From: Mycobacterium sp. 852002-51961_SCH5331710
GTDB lineage: Bacteria; Actinomycetota; Actinomycetes; Mycobacteriales; Mycobacteriaceae
Assembly: GCF_001665535.1 (NCBI RefSeq)
Contig: NZ_LZSQ01000105.1
Location: forward strand, 1-64,000
Direction: 5' to 3'
DNA length: 64,000 nt
Part shown: positions 54,601-64,000 of the stretch, in pieces
Layout: every line of letters begins with the position of its first letter
Numbering within the stretch: position 1 is the stretch's first letter
The notes under the pieces: model-generated
Database searches by the model: none
What the model saw: only the letters and a program-made list of their open reading frames with translations
Told to the model about the DNA's origin: nothing
Position numbers and translations under genes: made by a program

Positions 54601-57600
54601 AGCCCGTCGAAGTGGTCACGCGCACCGCCAAGTTCGATCTCGATTTCGATCTGAGAGAGGTGGCGACTGAGGACCCCGCCAAGCCGATGGCTGCCGGCGT
54701 CGTGACGTACGCGACTGATTTGTTCGACCGGTCCTCCATCGAGCGGTTGGTGCGCTGGTTTGACCGGATCGTCGAGGCGGTCGTAGTCGATTCTTCGGTG
54801 GTTATCGGTGAGGTGGGGCTCCTGGGCCACGATGAACGCGATCTAGTGCTGTCGGAGTGGTCTGGCGCGGCGGTGACAGCGCCGGCCGGTATCGCGCTGC
54901 AGTTGCTTGCAGCAGCGGTAGCCGCGGATCCGGACGCGGTGGCGGTTGTCGACGGTGAGCGCCAATTGTCGTACCAGGTGCTCGATGATTGGTCGACCCG
55001 GCTGGCGCGGGCGCTCATCGAGACGGGGGTAGGCCCTGAATGCGCTGTGGGTGTGGCCACGGGCCGTTGCGCGGAGTTGGTGGTGGCCTGGTGGGCGGTC
55101 CTCAAGGCGGGTGGGGCCTATGTGCCGCTGGATACTGCGCATCCGGTTGAGCGCGTCGCCGGGGTGTTGGACACCGTGGATGCGAAGTGTGTACTTACCT
55201 GTGGTGTCGACGCTTTCGCGGGGACGGGCTCGCGCCCGGTGCTGCGCATGGATGACCGGGCTGTGTGTGGTGTCTCCGCGGATCCCATCACAGATGCCGA
55301 TCGTCTGGCACCGCTGTCTGTGGACACCGCCGCTTATGTGATCTTCACGTCGGGATCGACCGGCGTTCCCAAGGGCGTCGTGGTGAGCCACGCGGGTCTG
55401 CTCGGACTGGCTGCGGCGCAGCGCCATACGTTCGGCTTGGCCCCCTCGTCTCGGGTGTTGATGGTCGCCGCACCGACTTTCGATGCATCGGTCTTCGAGA
55501 TGTTGTTGGCGGCGGAGGCGGGTGCGACGCTGGTGGTGGCCGAACGCGATGCCTACGCCGGGGAAGCGCTGACCGATCTCCTGCAAGATCAACGGGTCAG
55601 TGCGGCCGTGGTGACGCCCTCTGTAGTGGCTTCGCTGGACCGGGCTCGGCTCGATCGGCTTGACACCCTCATCACGGCCGGGGAGCCATGTCCGGACGAA
55701 CTCGCGGCCGTGTGGTCACCGGGGCGGCGGATGTACAACGCGTACGGTCCCACGGAGACGACGATCTGGGCGAGCTGCACAGCACCGCTGTCTGTGGGGC
55801 AGCCCGTCGACATCGGCGTGCCGATCCCAGGCGTGTCTGCGCTGGTTCTGGATTCACGGTTGAACCCGAGCCCGCCCGGGATGGTCGGCGAACTGTATGT
55901 GTCCGGATCTGCGCTAGCGCGTGGGTACGTCGGCAGGCTGGCACTGACGGCGGAGCGGTTCGTGGCCAACCCGTATGGGAGGGCCGGAGAACGGATGTAT
56001 CGTACTGGGGATCTGGTGCGCTGGTTACCGGCGGGCACGCTCCAGTATCTGGGGCGCGCCGACGCACAGATAAAACTGCGCGGACAGCGCATCGAGTTGG
56101 GTGAGATCGAGAACACGCTGCTGGGTTGCCCGCTTGTCACGCAGGCCGCGGCGACCGTGCACCATAGCGATACCGGTGCGGATCATCTGGTCGCTTATGT
56201 CGCGCTGGAGCATGTCAGCACCGTCCATCACGACGTTGAGATCGTCGACCAGTGGCAGCACATGTACGACGAGTTGTACGGCTCTGAGCTCGAAACATTG
56301 GAATTCGGAATGGATTTCCGTGGCTGGAACAGCAGCTACACCGGTGATCCGATTCCTCAACCGCAGATGGAGGAGTGGCGGCGCGCCACTGTGAACCGGA
56401 TTCTGGAGTTGCAGCCAAGGCGTGTTTTGGAGATCGGCGCGGGCTCGGGTCTGATTCTGTCTCAAGTCGCTCCGAACTGTGAACGCTATGTCGGCACTGA
56501 TATGTCCGGAGCGGCTGTCGATAACCTCTTGGACGCGCTCGAGCGATTGCAGATTCCGTGGCGAGACCGCGTTGAGTTGTTGACCCGCCCAGCGCACGTG
56601 ACGGACGGCCTTCCGGTTGGTTACTTCGACACAGTGATCTTCAACTCGGTAATTCAGTATTTCCCGAACGCCGGATACCTGGCCGAAGTCATAGACGCTG
56701 CAATGGACCTCCTGGCACCCGGTGGAGCTTTGTTCATCGGCGATGTGCGAAACCACAGTTTGCAGAGGGCCTTCCAGACTGCAGTGGCATTCGCACGCGC
56801 GAAGACCGACGACGCCGCCGACATTCGCCAGCGGGTGGAGCGCGCGGTGCTGGGCGAACCCGAGTTGCTGCTCGCGCCGCAATTCTTCACCACATGGGCT
56901 GTCGAGCATCCGTCAGTCGCCGGCCTCGACATCGAAGTAAAACGCGGCATAGCCGACAACGAGTTGAACCGGTACCGCTACGACGTCATAGTCCACAAGA
57001 CTCCCACCCAAGTGAGGTCAATGGCCGAGGTACCCACCTGGGAGTGGAAGACGAGCGGGGGGGTCACCGCCTTGGAAGCCGCGTTGACTGCGCGGCGCAT
57101 CGACGCGGTGCGAGTTTGCTCAATTCCGCGGGCCGGGGTCATCAGCGACGTTCAGGTCGAACAAGCTCTGGCCGCCGGACTGACGGCCGTCGAGGCGCGC
57201 AGTCAGGCCGCAGTGACATCGGAAGGGGTTGTCCCGGAACAGCTGTACCGCCTGGGTGAAGCGGCCGGATACCACGTCGCAGTCACATGGGGCGCTGAAC
57301 CCGGCACCGTCGATGCGGTGTTCACCGCAGCGATGAACGGTGCGCACGGACCCGCGTGGACAGACCTGTATCGGGCCCCGGCCACAGCCGAACAGCGCAG
57401 CATCTACGCCAACGATCCCGACACCAACACGAAGATCAGCGCGGTGCGCCAGTGGATGGGCGAGCGGTTACCCGAGTACATGGTGCCAAGCCAGATCGTG
57501 GTCCTCGACGAACTGCCACTGACCTCCTCGGGCAAGGTAGACCGCAAGGCGCTACCCGAACCGGTGTTCGCGGCTACGGCTTTCAGGGCCCCTCAGACAC

Positions 57601-59201
57601 AAACCGAAAGGATCATCGCCGACACCTTCGCCGACGTATTGGGCGTGAGCCGGGTCGGTCTCGACGATGACTTTTTCGCCCTCGGGGGCGATTCATTGAT
57701 AGCGACCCGGGTGACTGCGCGGCTTCAATTGGCTCTGGGCCGGGAAGTACCGGTGCGATGCCTGTTCGACGCGTCAACCGTTCGCGGTCTCGCTGACTAC
57801 CTGCGCCGGCATGGTGGCGATGCGGTACGTCCGGCGGTGCAACCGATGCCGCGCCCGGAGCGGCCACCGCTGTCCTACGCTCAGCAACGGTTGTGGTTCT
57901 TCGACCAATTACAAGGACCATCCCCGGTTTACAACATGCCAGTGGCGTTGCGAATGAGCGGGCCGCTGAATGTGTCGGCGTTGGGGGCGGCGCTGGTCGA
58001 TGTGGTAACCCGCCAAGAGAGTCTGCGCACGCTGTTCCCGTCGGTCGACGGTCTACCCCATCAGCTCGTGGTGCCCTCCGAGTCCGCGGACTTCGGTTGG
58101 GTCGTTGTCGATGCCAAAGGCTGGTCGGCAACGCAGCTGGAGGAAGCCGTTGGTGCGGTGGCGCGTCACAACTTCGACTTGCGCAACGAGATCCCCCTGT
58201 ATGCACGGCTTTTCCGCGTGGCGGATAACGAGCACATATTCGTAGCGGTGGTTCACCATATTGCTGCCGACGGCTGGTCGGTCAGACCGCTCGTGAGGGA
58301 TCTGTCAGTGGCGTACGCCAGCAGGTGTGCGGGGAGGACACCCGATTGGTCGCCGTTGCCGGTGCAGTATGTCGACTACACGCTGTGGCAGCGAGAGCAT
58401 CTCGGGGACCTGACGGATGACGACAGCCCGATCGCAGCGCAGCTGGCCTACTGGGAGGATGCCCTGGCCGGACTGCCGGAGCGGCTACAGCTGCCGACCG
58501 ATCGGCCGTATCCGCCGGTGGCCGACTATCGCGGTGCCAGCGTGGAGGTGGACTGGCCGGCGCAGCTGCAGCAGCGGGTACGCGATCTGGCCCGTGAACA
58601 CAACGCTACGAGCTTCATGGTGATCCAAGCAGCCTTGTCGGTCTTGCTGTCCAAGCTCAGCGGCAGCTCCGATGTGGCAGTGGGGATCACGACCGCTGGT
58701 CGCGGTGACCCCGCACTGGACGAGCTGGTCGGTTTCTTCGTCAACACGTTGGTGTTACGTGTCGATCTGGGGAGCGATCCCACGATCGCCGAACTGCTGA
58801 ACCAGGTTCGCGAGCGCGGCCTCGCGGCTTACGAAAACCAGGACGTGCCTTTTGAGGTGCTGGTGGATCGGCTCAACCCCACTCGTAGCCTGACCCAGCA
58901 CCCCTTGGTGCAGGTGATGTTGGCGTGGAACAACCTGCCGTGGTACAGCAGCGGTCCCGCGGCCGGGCTGACTCTCGGTGATGTGCAGATCACGCCGCTA
59001 TCGGCGCAAACGCATACTGCACGAATGGATTTGGTCGTCTCCCTGGCTGAACGTTGGAGCGACACCGGTGAACCGGGGGGGATTGGGGGGCTAGTGGAAT
59101 TCCGTACCGACGTATTCGACGTCGCAACCATCGAGCTGCTGATTGAGCGCTTGCGACGCGTGTTGATGGCGTTGACCGCCGACGTGGCGGCACAGTCATG
59201 A
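39678..59201 (+). CDS. Giant lipopeptide NRPS, modules 1-5 plus condensation domain 6
   Basis: 6,507 residues. Domain order with approximate positions: starter C 1-440 (HHIVIDG at 136); A1 455-935, T1 Ser988; C2 1043 (HHIAFDG 1173), A2 1505 with an N-methyltransferase inserted between A8 and A9 (VLEIGVGSG at 2017), T2 Ser2437; C3 2494, A3 2970, T3 Ser3494; C4 3548, A4 4020, T4 Ser4550; C5 4605, A5 5070 with N-methyltransferase (VLEIGAGSG at 5583), T5 Ser6006; C6 6064-6507. All catalytic His and carrier Ser are present; there is no epimerization or thioesterase domain. The starter C suggests a fatty acyl first substrate. TTG 39678 follows GGGGG by six bases. It ends in the C6-A6 linker, overlapping the next gene (ATGA). 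Confidence 0.97.
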   Translation: MLHDRSLEATRQQLDIWLAQETGQAGTEWQLGLFVRIDGLVDRDALEWAIDRVVRESEPLRAAFSEVDGKVVQAAIDFSDVDVAFHDLSGSLHPVEEARRLADSIQRIPMSLAGPLFRFALFKTRLDEFYLFGCCHHIVIDGFGIALVGQRIASLYSSAVSGTAVTPALFGSLEDLVAWESEYESSNDYLEDKAFWTEHLPQEPSLSSHGCDAAEKCDSGPSDPVPLDRRVLDRLEKFADLWQVPRNVVITAACALVIRGLCADGPEVVLDFPVSRRVRPESKTLPGMLAGVVPLVLALSPQSTVADFCRLVDARMREVLQHQRFPVHVLERNAHARVNGPSANRVSVNFLPASFTLDFGGVRASASLTNAGRMGGFGLIFSDAGGDLALSATGAGHPLSSVDVADLAEQLERVLSAMFDDPSQSLRSLAVLDAHDRARLDEMGNRAVLAAPTPSRISIAELFDRQVARAPQAVALVCGERSWTYREVDEAANQLAHLFAQHGAGPGEVVALLFPRSAEAILAILGVLKTGAAYLPIDIGHPEVRIRFMLGDAEPVVAVTNATLVERLSGFHVPVIDVDSLRIESHFSSSQPAPTADDIAYLIYTSGTTGVPKGVAVTHGNVVQLLQSADQTLIAPGQVWTQWHSYAFDVSCWEIWGALLGGGCLVVVPEAVASSPDDFHTLLVTEKVSVLCQTPSAAGMLPSRGLESLTLVVAGEACAPDLVSRWASGRVMINAYGPTEATVYSAMSAPLAPGSGAVPIGGPVPGAALFVLDAWLRPVPVGVVGELYIAGAGVAVGYVRRPGLTGSRFVACPFAGAEATGLRMYRTGDLVRWDESGQLHYLGRTDEQVKIRGYRIEPGEIQAVLGGLDGVALAAVIVREDRPGYKRLVGYVTESSDGAVDPDQLQVALAERLPSYMVPAAIVLLDAFPLTVNGKLDRAALPAPEYSAGTYRAPATPTEEILAGIYTQVLGLERVGVDESFFDLGGDSILAMRLVATINAGLGVQLAVRAVFDAPTVAQLALRVTEGGDRREPLVAVERPSVVPLSYAQSRLWFLNRFESGAATYNMPTALRLSGALDLHALDMALDDVIARHESLRTVFPDVDGEPYQRVLPAEAGMWRRGGKTIEHLAEEDLPVELAALAKYRFDLANEIPIRAQIYATGSDQYVLGIVVHHIAFDGWSFAPMVRDVAEAYRTRRAGQEPSWSPLPVQYADYTLWQQDWLGDEADPDSVIAAQLGYWRAELADLPEVVSLPADRPRPAVPSYRGDGVELRIEAPLWAQVKAVAAAHKTTASMVMQAVLAVVLNRAGAGEDIVMGSPIAGRSDAALDDLVGFFVNTWVLRVPVGSQDSFSEVLERVRQKALDAYSNQDVPFELLVEQLNPVRSASHHPLFQVALAFQNNLRPDMTLEEVSLETIEMDTRTAKFDLDIQLSESPGSDAPMTTGTVTYATDLYDRSTIERMVAWFGRVLEAVVTDTSVAVGDVALLAEGERSLVLSEWAGAQVHTPVGLAPELLAAAAADSPDTLAVIDGDRQYSYRVLDEWSTRLARVLIEAGVGPECTVAVAMDRRVELVVSWWAVLKAGGAYVPVDPAHPIERIAGLLDAVAARCVLTYGTDTLAGAGSRPVLRVDRRDLSRHSADPITDSDRLAPLSADNAAYVLFTSGSTGVPKGVVVSHAGLLGVAAAHRGQFALRAGSRVLMVAAPTFDASIFEWMWAVGSFATLVVAAHDAYGGEALTDVLSTHPVDAALLTPTVLSTLDRARVTGLETLVTGGEACPAELVAAWAPGRRMFNAYGPTEATIWATCDALTVGEPVRIGTPIAGVTALVLDARLEPAPIGVVGELYLAGPAVARGYVGRPGLTAERFVAAPHGAAGMRMYRTGDVVRWTKDGTLDYLGRADAQVKLRGQRLELGEVENTLLACPQVTRAAASLHTSDNGDHLVAYVDLEHTTAVEHESQTVEHWQNIYDELYEADIEAPEFGSDFRGWNSSYTNDPIPVTEMQQWRSATVNRIMALQPRHVLEIGVGSGLVLSEIAPLCENYWGTDFSAPTVRKLQSAVASQPWGGRVRLLTQPAHVSGALPRDLFDTIIINSVIQYFPSPHYLAQVIGTALDLLAPGGALFIGDVRNYSLQSAFQTGVVLAHTSEGDAADIRHRVQRAMMGEPELLLAPEFFTTLAAENTSVAGLDIQLKRGTADNELTRYRYEVVIYKTPAALRSLVDVPAWEWSSCDGLEGLHALLTSQHPETVRITGIPHAGVISDVRAEQGLAEGLSLSEALAFAAGAPEAITPEQLHRLGETSGYRAAVTWGRQPGDLDAVFTRPADFGHSSALCDLYLPAAHPGASAYANDPHANTKISAVRQWMSSRLPDYMVPTHFVVLDEFPMTSSGKIDRKALPEPVTAATTFREPRTQTERVVADVFAEVLGVDRVGLDDDFFALGGDSLIAIRVSARLQTALEREVPVRYLFDAPRVGELADHLGQPSDGAAHSALRPMPRPERVPLSFAQSRLWFLDQLQGPSAIYNMAVALRLCGKLDAGALGAALGDVVDRHESLRTLFVTDGGIPHQVVTPSVEADFGWEVIDAGHWPKAQLVEAIDTAVRHNFDLAVEIPMRATLFRTADDEHLLVAVVHHIAADGWSIAPLVRDLGLAYDSRCAGRSPDWSPLAVQYIDYTLWQRAHLGDVDDESSPISAQIAYWEQALAGLPERLMLPTDRPYPPVADYRGASVAVDWSAQLQRQVARLARDSNATSFMVIQSAMAVLLSEISGSSDVAVGIAIAGRGDPALDDLVGFLVNTLVLRVDLSKERDIAGVLAQVRRRGLAAYEHRDVPFEVLVDRLNPIRSLSHHPLVQVMITWQNLPWHSNGPAAGLQLGDVQVEPLPADTCTARMDLVFSLAERWTEAGEPAGISGMVEFRTDVFDADTIETLVRRLERVLLAITADPAQALSSLDVLDAAEHALLDEIGHREVLNQPLTGESIPAVFAQQVARAPRATALTFAGQSMSYRELDEASNRLAHLLISEGAGPGRCVATLFDRSSEAIIAIVAVLKTGSAYLPIDPSVPAARIAFMVADSTPIAAVTSAGLTDRLQGLDLRVIDVADPRVDTYPLTALAAPAAQDIAHIIYTSGTTGTPKGVAVTHHNVTRLFDGLDVGLSTGPNSVWSQCHSYAFDYSVWEIWGALLSGGRLVVVPDAVTRSPRDLHALLVAEGVTVLSQTPSAVGMLSSQGLDQTALMIAAEPCPPDVVDRWAPGRVMINGYGPTETTVYATISAPLVAGSADVPIGVPVPGAALFVLDARLRAVPAGVVGELYVAGSGVGLGYVGRPGLSASRFVACPFGAPGQRMYRTGDLVSWGADGQLRYFGRADEQVKIRGYRIELGEIQAALTALEGVDQAAVIAREDRVGDKRLVGYITGDADPTQVRAQLSDRLPAYMVPTAVVLLDALPLTVNGKLDKRALPAPEYAECDTYRSPRTAVEEILAGIFAQILGRERVGVDDSFFDLGGDSLSAMRVTAEINTALGVDVAVRTLFDASTVAQLAPRIGEGSPGLPPLVVVERPAAIPLSFAQQRLWFLEQLQGSSAVYNMPIALRLSGQLDAGALGAALADVVGRQETLRTIFTTVDGAPRQLLVPTERTDFGWGVLDAREWSPTRLNEAIQEVASYTFDLNTEIPLRARLFRIADDEHVLAAVVHHVAADGWSVRALVADLGTAYASRSSGRDPDWAPLPVQYVDYTLWQRRHLGDLEDSESPIAVQLAYWERALAGLPERLAIPTDRPYPELADYRGTTVTVDWPAELQQRLTEVARKHNATSFMVVQAALAVLLSELSASSDVAVGFPIAGRRDPALDELVGFFVNTLVLRVDLTGDPTVAEIFGQVQQRSLAAYEHQDVPFEVLVERLNPTRSLTHHPLVQVILAWQNVVGDPVADLVLGDVQVTQLPVDTRTARMDIAFSLAEHWTETGEPAGISGTVEFRTDVFDAASLETLIERLRRVLVAMIADPQCRLSSIDVLDAHERAQLDRWGNRAVLAQTAAPASISQLFAAQAARTPEATALTCEGCSWTYRALDEASNRLAHLLVAQGAGPGQSVALLFARSAEAIVAILGVLKTGAAYLPMDPAVPLARIQFMIEDAAPMALVTTAQWVGRLNGFDGLEIIELGDPRVEGYPSTALSLPLPDDVAHIIYTSGTTGIPKGVAVTQHNVTQLFESLDIGFELAPQKVWTQFHSYAFDFSVWEIWGALLFGGRLVVVPDSVARSPEEFHTLLVAEKVSVLTQTPSAAGLLSPDGLKSAALVIGAEPCPPELVDRWAPGRVMVNVYGPTETTMWAAKSTPLVEGTGAPPIGSPIAGAAFFVLDRWLRQVPAGVVGELYVAGRGVGVGYWRRPGLTASRFVACPFAGGQASGQRMYRTGDLVCWGPDGQLRYLGRADEQVKIRGYRIELGEIQSALAGLAGVEQAVVVAREDRPGDKRLVGYITGTADPAGARAKLAERLPGYMVPAAVVVIDALPVTVNGKLDKRALPAPDYGDVDSYRAPTTSVEEMLAGIYAQVLGLDRVGVDESFFDLGGDSVSAMRLIAAINTSLDVDLGVRTLFDTPTVSQLAPQLDSASRRRAPLVPVDRPAVVPLSYAQSRLWFLNRFEGGAATYNMPIAFRINGLLDIEALAAALDDVIARHESLRTVFPETGGVPSQKVLPAEPGMWRRDSTTIVSLPASEVEGALATLASHRFDLATEIPIRARIFAAGPDRYVVGIVLHHIAFDGWSMAPMVRDVAEAYRARRQGLSPSWAPLPVQYVDYTLWQQDWLGVESDTDSVIAAQLDYWQKELADLPEVVSLVSDRPRPPVPSYRGDVVELRIEPELWAGIKAVAAAHNATASMVTQAVLAVVLHRAGMGEDIALGTPIAGRSDQALNELVGFFVNTWVLRVGVTPGQRFNEVLHQVRQKALDAYSNQDVPFERLVDQLNPVRSTSHHPLFQVALAFQNNVRPEVALDGVDVEPVEVVTRTAKFDLDFDLREVATEDPAKPMAAGVVTYATDLFDRSSIERLVRWFDRIVEAVVVDSSVVIGEVGLLGHDERDLVLSEWSGAAVTAPAGIALQLLAAAVAADPDAVAVVDGERQLSYQVLDDWSTRLARALIETGVGPECAVGVATGRCAELVVAWWAVLKAGGAYVPLDTAHPVERVAGVLDTVDAKCVLTCGVDAFAGTGSRPVLRMDDRAVCGVSADPITDADRLAPLSVDTAAYVIFTSGSTGVPKGVVVSHAGLLGLAAAQRHTFGLAPSSRVLMVAAPTFDASVFEMLLAAEAGATLVVAERDAYAGEALTDLLQDQRVSAAVVTPSVVASLDRARLDRLDTLITAGEPCPDELAAVWSPGRRMYNAYGPTETTIWASCTAPLSVGQPVDIGVPIPGVSALVLDSRLNPSPPGMVGELYVSGSALARGYVGRLALTAERFVANPYGRAGERMYRTGDLVRWLPAGTLQYLGRADAQIKLRGQRIELGEIENTLLGCPLVTQAAATVHHSDTGADHLVAYVALEHVSTVHHDVEIVDQWQHMYDELYGSELETLEFGMDFRGWNSSYTGDPIPQPQMEEWRRATVNRILELQPRRVLEIGAGSGLILSQVAPNCERYVGTDMSGAAVDNLLDALERLQIPWRDRVELLTRPAHVTDGLPVGYFDTVIFNSVIQYFPNAGYLAEVIDAAMDLLAPGGALFIGDVRNHSLQRAFQTAVAFARAKTDDAADIRQRVERAVLGEPELLLAPQFFTTWAVEHPSVAGLDIEVKRGIADNELNRYRYDVIVHKTPTQVRSMAEVPTWEWKTSGGVTALEAALTARRIDAVRVCSIPRAGVISDVQVEQALAAGLTAVEARSQAAVTSEGVVPEQLYRLGEAAGYHVAVTWGAEPGTVDAVFTAAMNGAHGPAWTDLYRAPATAEQRSIYANDPDTNTKISAVRQWMGERLPEYMVPSQIVVLDELPLTSSGKVDRKALPEPVFAATAFRAPQTQTERIIADTFADVLGVSRVGLDDDFFALGGDSLIATRVTARLQLALGREVPVRCLFDASTVRGLADYLRRHGGDAVRPAVQPMPRPERPPLSYAQQRLWFFDQLQGPSPVYNMPVALRMSGPLNVSALGAALVDVVTRQESLRTLFPSVDGLPHQLVVPSESADFGWVVVDAKGWSATQLEEAVGAVARHNFDLRNEIPLYARLFRVADNEHIFVAVVHHIAADGWSVRPLVRDLSVAYASRCAGRTPDWSPLPVQYVDYTLWQREHLGDLTDDDSPIAAQLAYWEDALAGLPERLQLPTDRPYPPVADYRGASVEVDWPAQLQQRVRDLAREHNATSFMVIQAALSVLLSKLSGSSDVAVGITTAGRGDPALDELVGFFVNTLVLRVDLGSDPTIAELLNQVRERGLAAYENQDVPFEVLVDRLNPTRSLTQHPLVQVMLAWNNLPWYSSGPAAGLTLGDVQITPLSAQTHTARMDLVVSLAERWSDTGEPGGIGGLVEFRTDVFDVATIELLIERLRRVLMALTADVAAQS
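42800..47155 (+). repeat. C-A-NMT-T cassette, copy 1 (module 2)
   Basis: This stretch and 53485-57865 encode closely similar modules. The condensation subtype is [10 protein letters not shown] with [10 protein letters not shown]; the A core is FTSGSTG rather than YTSGTTG; both carry an inserted methyltransferase and an FFALGGDS carrier, and then the PMPRPER linker. The likeness extends across all four domains, so it looks like an internal duplication. Confidence 0.85.
53485..57865 (+). repeat. C-A-NMT-T cassette, copy 2 (module 5)
   Basis: Second copy of the methylating cassette, matching 42800-47155 through the condensation, adenylation, methyltransferase and carrier domains and into the next linker. 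Landmarks: [41 protein letters not shown]. It is diverged enough that assembly collapse is unlikely to have joined the two. Confidence 0.85.
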
Positions 59202-62200
59202 CGGCGGATCTCACACGGCGCTTGTCGTCGATGGATCTGATGGACGATGCCGATTACGCGCAGTTGGACGACTGGGGCAATCGCGCGGTCCTGACGGAGT
59301 CGATGGGCGTACCGTTGCGGTCGATCCCCGACTTGTTCCATAAGCAGGTGGAGCGCACGCCGGATGCTGCGGCACTCACATTCGGTGGACGATCCTGGAC
59401 GTATCGGGAACTGGACGAGGCGTCGAACCGGTTGGCGCACCTGCTGGCAGCGCGCGGCGCCGGTCCAGGTCAGTTTGTGGCGTTGCTGCTTTCACGCTCG
59501 GCCGAGGCGATCGTGGCGATCCTGGCGGTGCTCAAGACAGGTGCCGCTTACCTGCCGATCGACCCGCTGCATCCCGATGCTCGAGTGGACTTCATGCTCG
59601 GGGACGCGGCGCCGATGGCTGCGGTCACCACCGCCGGTCTGGCCGAGCGGTTGACCGGATATGAGCTGTCGGTGATCGACGCCGAAGGCCCCGCGGTGCA
59701 TAGTCAGCCGGGTACGCCGTTACCGGTACCCGATCCCGACGACATCGCGTACCTCATCTACACCTCGGGCACCACCGGAGTGCCCAAGGGGGTGGCCATC
59801 AGCCATCACCATGTCACACGGATGCTCGAAACCCTGGGCAGTGATCTTCATTTCGCGAATCAGGTATGGACGCAATGTCACTCATTGGCCTTCGACTACT
59901 CGGTGTGGGAGATTTTCGGGGCGCTGCTGAATGGCGGTCGCCTGGTGGTGGTCCCCGACGAAGTTGTGCGCTCTCCGCGTGACCTCCACGCTCTCTTGGC
60001 TGCCGAACACGTCAGCTTGTTGAGCCAGACGCCATCGGCGTTCTACGCGCTTCAGACAGTGGATTCGCTGGAGCACGAACGCAGGTCGGAGTTGACGCTC
60101 GAGGCGGTCGTGTTCGGCGGAGAAGCCCTCGATCCTCAGCGCATCCGCACCTGGCTGAATAACCATCCGGAATCACCGCGGATGATCAACATGTACGGCA
60201 TCACCGAAACCACGGTGCACGCGTCATTTCGCGAGATCATCGAGGCTGACGTCGAGAGCGGTGCCAGCCCTATCGGGGTGCCGTTGGGTCATCTGGCCTT
60301 CTTTGTATTGGACAGTTCGCTACAACAGGTGCCGGCCGGGGTGGTCGGTGAGTTGTACGTGGCTGGTGGTGGCCTGGGTATGGGGTATTGGCGCCGAGGA
60401 GGATTGAGCGCGACGCGTTTCGTCGCCTGTCCGTTCGCGAGCAAGGACACGCCAGGACAACGGATGTATCGGACCGGGGATTTGGTCCGGTGGAGTCTTG
60501 ACGGGCAGCTGACCTACGTGGGGCGTGCCGACGAGCAGGTCAAGATTCGCGGATATCGCATCGAGCTGGGTGAGATCCAGGCCGCGCTCGCCGGATTGGA
60601 CGGAGTCGAGCAGGCGGCAGTCATCGCGCGTGAGGACCGCCCCGGCGACAAGCGCCTGGTCGGATACATCACCGGCGAGGCGGACCCCACCAAGGTCCGA
60701 GTCCGGCTCGGCGAGCGGTTGCCGTCATATATGGTGCCGGCCGCGGTGGTGACGCTAGAGGCGCTGCCGTTGACGGTCAACGGCAAGCTGGACAAGCGCG
60801 CCTTGCCCGAACCCGAGTACACGGAAGCGGACCGCTACCGGGCTCCCGCCACCGCGGTCGAGGAAATACTCGCCGGACTCTACGCTCGGGTGCTCGGACT
60901 GGAACGGGTGGGAGTGGACGACTCGTTCTTCGACTTGGGAGGCGATTCGCTGTTGGCGACGCGGATGATCGCCGCCATCAACAACGATCTCAGTGCCGAT
61001 CTGGCCGTGCGCACGCTCTTCGAATCGCCCACCGTGGCCCAACTGGCGCTTCGCCTCGATGAGCGTTCGGGCGGATTCGAACCTTTGACGACGCGGCAAC
61101 GCCCTGAGGTTCTGCCGCTGTCATTTGCGCAGCAGCGATTGTGGTTCCTGCATCAGCTGCATGGGCCCTCGCCCGTCTACAACCTGCCCGCGGCGTTTCG
61201 GATCAGTGGTGCGCTGGATATCGACGCATTAGACGCGGCGTTGGCTGATGTGGTGGCCCGCCAAGAGAGCCTTCGCACAGTGTTTTTGGCACGCGAAGGG
61301 GTTCCCGAGCAGGTCATCATGTCCGCCGAGCAGGTGGATCCGGGCTTGCGGGTCGTCGATGCAGCGGGCTGGTCGGAGCCACAGATTGAAGAGGCCGTCG
61401 GCGCCGAGGTGCGGTATGGCTTCGATTTGTCGACGGAAATCCCGTTGCGCACAACGGTGTTCCGTCTAGGAGGCGACGACCACATCTTGGTGGCGGTGGC
61501 GCATCATATCGCCGCAGACGGCTGGTCGATCACCACGTTGATACGCGATCTCGTCACTGCGTATACCAGCCGGGCCACCGGACACACACCGGACTGGGCG
61601 CCGTTGCCGGTGCAGTATGTCGATTACACGTTGTGGCAGCGCGAGCAGCTGGGCGATCTCGATGATGCCGACAGTCGCATCGCTGCGCAGGTGGGTTACT
61701 GGGAGCAGGCGCTGGCCGGATTGCCTGAGCGACTTGACTTGCCCACCGATCGGCCGTACCCGCCGGTGGCGGATTACCGCGGGGGCAGTGTGGCCGTGGA
61801 ATTTCCGGTGGAACTGCAACAAGGGCTCGGACGGGTTGCCCGCGAGCACAATGCAACCAACTTCATGGTGGTGCAGGCCGCATTGGCGGCGTTGCTGGCC
61901 AAATTGAGCGCCAGCTCAGATGTGGCGATCGGCTTCCCGATCGCTGGGCGGCGAGATCCGGCCCTGGACGATCTCGTTGGATTGTTCGTCAACACCTTGG
62001 TGTTGCGGGTCGAACTGTCCGGTAACCCCAGTGTCGCTGAGCTTTTGGCTCAGGTCCGTGCACGCAGCCTGGCAGCTTTCGAGCATCAGGATGTTCCGTT
62101 CGAGGTGTTGGTGGATCGGCTCAATCCAGCCCGATCACTGACGCATCACCCGCTTGTGCAGGTGTTGTTGGCCTGGCAGAACCTACCTGCGGGCAGCCGC

Positions 62201-64000
62201 GAGGGCGTCGCGGGGGACAACTCCGATCTTCAAGTCTCGCCGCTGGAGGTTGAAACCCAGGCGGCTCGGATGGATCTGACGTTTTCGCTGGCTGAACGAT
62301 TCAACGAGTTTGGTGAACCGGTAGGCATCGGTGGAGCGGTGGAGTTCCGGACCGATGTGTTTGATGCGGCCGGCATCGAGGTGTTGATCGGGCGGCTGCG
62401 ACGAGTGTTGACGGCCATCACCGCCGACCCCACACGTCAGCTGTCGTCGGTGGATGTGCTCGACGCCGCCGAGTACGCGCTTCTGCGCCGGTGGGAGAAC
62501 CGGAAAACCGTGACTCCGGTCGCACCAGCGAGTACTTCGGTGCCGTCCATCCCGGCGTTGTTCGCCGAACGGGTTGCGCAGGCGCCGGACGCGTTAGCGG
62601 TGAGCTTCGACGGTCACGGCATGACGTACCGGCAATTGGATGAGGCCGCCAACCGACTTGCCCATCTGTTGGTCAGCCAGGGTGCGGGCCCATCGAAGTG
62701 TGTGGCGCTACTGGTTCCGCGCTCAGCCGAGGCGATCGTGTCGATTCTCGCAGTCCTGAAAACGGGAGCTGCCTATCTGCCGATCGATCCGGCGCTCCCC
62801 GCGGGCCGGATCGAGTTCATGCTGAGCGACGCGGCGCCACTGCTTGCGGTCACCACCGATGGGCTCGCGGAGCGGTTCGAGGGGCGCGGACTGTCGGTCA
62901 TCGACGTCAATGACCCAGCCGTCGCCGACCAACCGAGCATCACGCTCCCAGCGCCGGCAGGCGATGAGATCGCCTACCTGATCTACACGTCGGGTACCAC
63001 CGGTGTCCCGAAAGGCGTTGCGATTACTCATCACAACGTCATCGAGCTACTTGCGTCGTTGTCTGCTGATGTACCCCGGTCCGGGGTGTGGTCCCAGTGG
63101 CATTCCTATGCCTTCGACGTGTCGGTGTGCGAGATCTGGGGTGCTCTACTCGGTGGTGGGCGACTGGTCGTGGTTCCCGAGCCGGTCACCCGCTCTCCAG
63201 AGGAATTCCATGCCCTGCTGGCCCGTGAACAGGTAAGCGTGTTGAGCCAGACCCCCTCGGCGTTCTATGCGTTGCAAACCGCCGATGGACTGGCACCCGA
63301 GCTGGGACAGCAGCTCGCGCTTCAGAGCGTGATCTTCGCCGGCGAAGCCCTTGAACCGCAACGTCTTCAGTCCTGGCTAGAACGTCATCCCCGATCACCG
63401 CGGCTGTTGAATCTCTATGGCACCACCGAGACCACGGTGCACGCCTCGTTCCGAGAAATCGCGGCTGGGGACATCGACAGCAACGCGAGCCCAATCGGGA
63501 TTCCACTGAGCCATCTTGGGTTCTTTGTGCTGGATCAGTGGTTACGTCCAACCCCGGTCGGGGTGGTCGGTGAGCTGTATGTGGCCGGTAGTGGGCTGGG
63601 ATTGGGGTACTGGCGCCGCCCCGCATTGACATCATCGCGGTTCGTGGCATGCCCGTTGGTTGACGCGGGAGCACCTGGACAACGGATGTATCGCACAGGC
63701 GATCTGGTCTGCTGGGGCGCCGACGGTGAACTGCGCTACCTGGGTAGAGCCGATGAGCAGGTCAAGATCCGCGGGTACCGGATCGAACTCGGCGAGGTTC
63801 AGGCTGCGCTCGCTGCGGTTCCCGGGGTGGACCAGGCGGTGGTGATCGTCCGCGAAGACCGTGCCGGCGACAAGCGCCTGGTCGGTTACGTCACCGGGAC
63901 CGTTGATCCGGCGCTGGCACGCAGTGCATTGGCGGACAGACTGCCCGGATATATGGTGCCGGCGGCGGTGGTCGGCATCGAAGCGTTGCCGTTGACGGTC
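59198..64000 (+). CDS. Second lipopeptide NRPS, partial (A6-T6-C7-A7...)
   Basis: 1,601 codons open to the window edge. It begins inside a C-A linker ([20 protein letters not shown]) and goes directly into A6 (YTSGTTG core near residue 190), T6 (Ser584 in FFDLGGDS), C7 (HHIAADG from residue 769) and A7, which is cut just before its last motif. Pocket residues by alignment to GrsA are D-Y-W-S-V-G-M-V-H for A6 (threonine-like: the Thr code is DFWNIGMVH) and D-V-C-S-I-A-L-V-H for A7, which keeps the V-H ending of Thr pockets. A condensation domain for A6 lies at the end of the preceding protein, so the two must act as one line. Overlap ATGA with the first gene. No docking domain is obvious. Confidence 0.95.
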   Translation, partial: MTADLTRRLSSMDLMDDADYAQLDDWGNRAVLTESMGVPLRSIPDLFHKQVERTPDAAALTFGGRSWTYRELDEASNRLAHLLAARGAGPGQFVALLLSRSAEAIVAILAVLKTGAAYLPIDPLHPDARVDFMLGDAAPMAAVTTAGLAERLTGYELSVIDAEGPAVHSQPGTPLPVPDPDDIAYLIYTSGTTGVPKGVAISHHHVTRMLETLGSDLHFANQVWTQCHSLAFDYSVWEIFGALLNGGRLVVVPDEVVRSPRDLHALLAAEHVSLLSQTPSAFYALQTVDSLEHERRSELTLEAVVFGGEALDPQRIRTWLNNHPESPRMINMYGITETTVHASFREIIEADVESGASPIGVPLGHLAFFVLDSSLQQVPAGVVGELYVAGGGLGMGYWRRGGLSATRFVACPFASKDTPGQRMYRTGDLVRWSLDGQLTYVGRADEQVKIRGYRIELGEIQAALAGLDGVEQAAVIAREDRPGDKRLVGYITGEADPTKVRVRLGERLPSYMVPAAVVTLEALPLTVNGKLDKRALPEPEYTEADRYRAPATAVEEILAGLYARVLGLERVGVDDSFFDLGGDSLLATRMIAAINNDLSADLAVRTLFESPTVAQLALRLDERSGGFEPLTTRQRPEVLPLSFAQQRLWFLHQLHGPSPVYNLPAAFRISGALDIDALDAALADVVARQESLRTVFLAREGVPEQVIMSAEQVDPGLRVVDAAGWSEPQIEEAVGAEVRYGFDLSTEIPLRTTVFRLGGDDHILVAVAHHIAADGWSITTLIRDLVTAYTSRATGHTPDWAPLPVQYVDYTLWQREQLGDLDDADSRIAAQVGYWEQALAGLPERLDLPTDRPYPPVADYRGGSVAVEFPVELQQGLGRVAREHNATNFMVVQAALAALLAKLSASSDVAIGFPIAGRRDPALDDLVGLFVNTLVLRVELSGNPSVAELLAQVRARSLAAFEHQDVPFEVLVDRLNPARSLTHHPLVQVLLAWQNLPAGSREGVAGDNSDLQVSPLEVETQAARMDLTFSLAERFNEFGEPVGIGGAVEFRTDVFDAAGIEVLIGRLRRVLTAITADPTRQLSSVDVLDAAEYALLRRWENRKTVTPVAPASTSVPSIPALFAERVAQAPDALAVSFDGHGMTYRQLDEAANRLAHLLVSQGAGPSKCVALLVPRSAEAIVSILAVLKTGAAYLPIDPALPAGRIEFMLSDAAPLLAVTTDGLAERFEGRGLSVIDVNDPAVADQPSITLPAPAGDEIAYLIYTSGTTGVPKGVAITHHNVIELLASLSADVPRSGVWSQWHSYAFDVSVCEIWGALLGGGRLVVVPEPVTRSPEEFHALLAREQVSVLSQTPSAFYALQTADGLAPELGQQLALQSVIFAGEALEPQRLQSWLERHPRSPRLLNLYGTTETTVHASFREIAAGDIDSNASPIGIPLSHLGFFVLDQWLRPTPVGVVGELYVAGSGLGLGYWRRPALTSSRFVACPLVDAGAPGQRMYRTGDLVCWGADGELRYLGRADEQVKIRGYRIELGEVQAALAAVPGVDQAVVIVREDRAGDKRLVGYVTGTVDPALARSALADRLPGYMVPAAVVGIEALPLTV

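Noticed and set aside
39678..59201. Lipopentapeptide (M. avium paratuberculosis L5P) identity
   Set aside because: L5P also has an N-methyl residue at position 2, but it has five residues, one N-methyl group and a D-Phe start. This line has a second methylating module at position 5 and goes beyond five.
39678..64000. Glycopeptidolipid (mps1/mps2) identity for the NRPS
   Set aside because: The transporter and mbtH layout is GPL-like, but GPL synthases build a four-residue D-amino-acid peptide ending in alaninol. Here there are N-methyltransferases, at least seven modules and no epimerization domains.

Overview
The window reads as chromosomal DNA of a fast-growing, high-GC Mycobacterium (Mycolicibacterium type). 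From the left edge to about 27.4 kb the gene order follows the M. tuberculosis Rv0867c-Rv0903c block with some losses and insertions. It runs rpfA, moaD2, moaA2, a YccF protein, cspB, a DUF2771/MFS/DUF3027 set, a TrmH methyltransferase, sepH, serC, an AurF-like protein, fprB, citA, gltA2, an Rv0897c-like oxidoreductase, an Rv0898c-like protein, and prrB/prrA. Every gene is assigned from its sequence and this synteny only; nothing was searched.

The conserved block (1-27.4 kb) is mostly housekeeping: resuscitation (rpfA), molybdopterin (moaA, moaD), serine (serC), citrate synthesis (citA, gltA2), vitamin B6 (pdxH), a division regulator (sepH) and the PrrAB two-component system. Visible control elements are a c-di-AMP (ydaO) riboswitch and a CRP site before rpfA, and a perfect CRP palindrome between serC and the AurF-like gene. 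Several inverted repeats look like operators or terminators. A DUF559 endonuclease-like gene lies between two copies of a 60-bp hairpin repeat.

At about 27.6 kb the synteny ends. First comes a four-gene minus-strand unit: a NarL-type sensor kinase, its regulator, a DUF6197-like protein and a DUF4097-like membrane protein. After a gene-free stretch, a plus-strand lipopeptide locus starts near 31.8 kb and runs off the right edge. Its order is mmpS, mmpL, mmpL, mbtH, mbtH, a 6,507-residue NRPS, and a second NRPS cut by the window. The transporter genes look clearly less GC-rich than the core genes. The layout resembles glycopeptidolipid (GPL) loci, but the assembly line is different.

The NRPS reads Cstarter-A-T / C-A-NMT-T / C-A-T / C-A-T / C-A-NMT-T / C, then A-T / C-A... 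on the next protein. It has at least seven modules, N-methyltransferases only in modules 2 and 5, no epimerization domain, and a lipid-type starter condensation domain. Adenylation domain 6, and less clearly 7, carries a threonine-like pocket. This matches the known linear acyl-nonapeptide fortuitine of M. fortuitum (acyl-Val-MeLeu-Val-Val-MeLeu-AcThr-AcThr-Ala-Pro-OMe) in lipid start, methylation positions and Thr positions. The main hypothesis is that this is the fortuitine, or a fortuitine-like, assembly line with its own MmpS/MmpL export system and two MbtH helpers.
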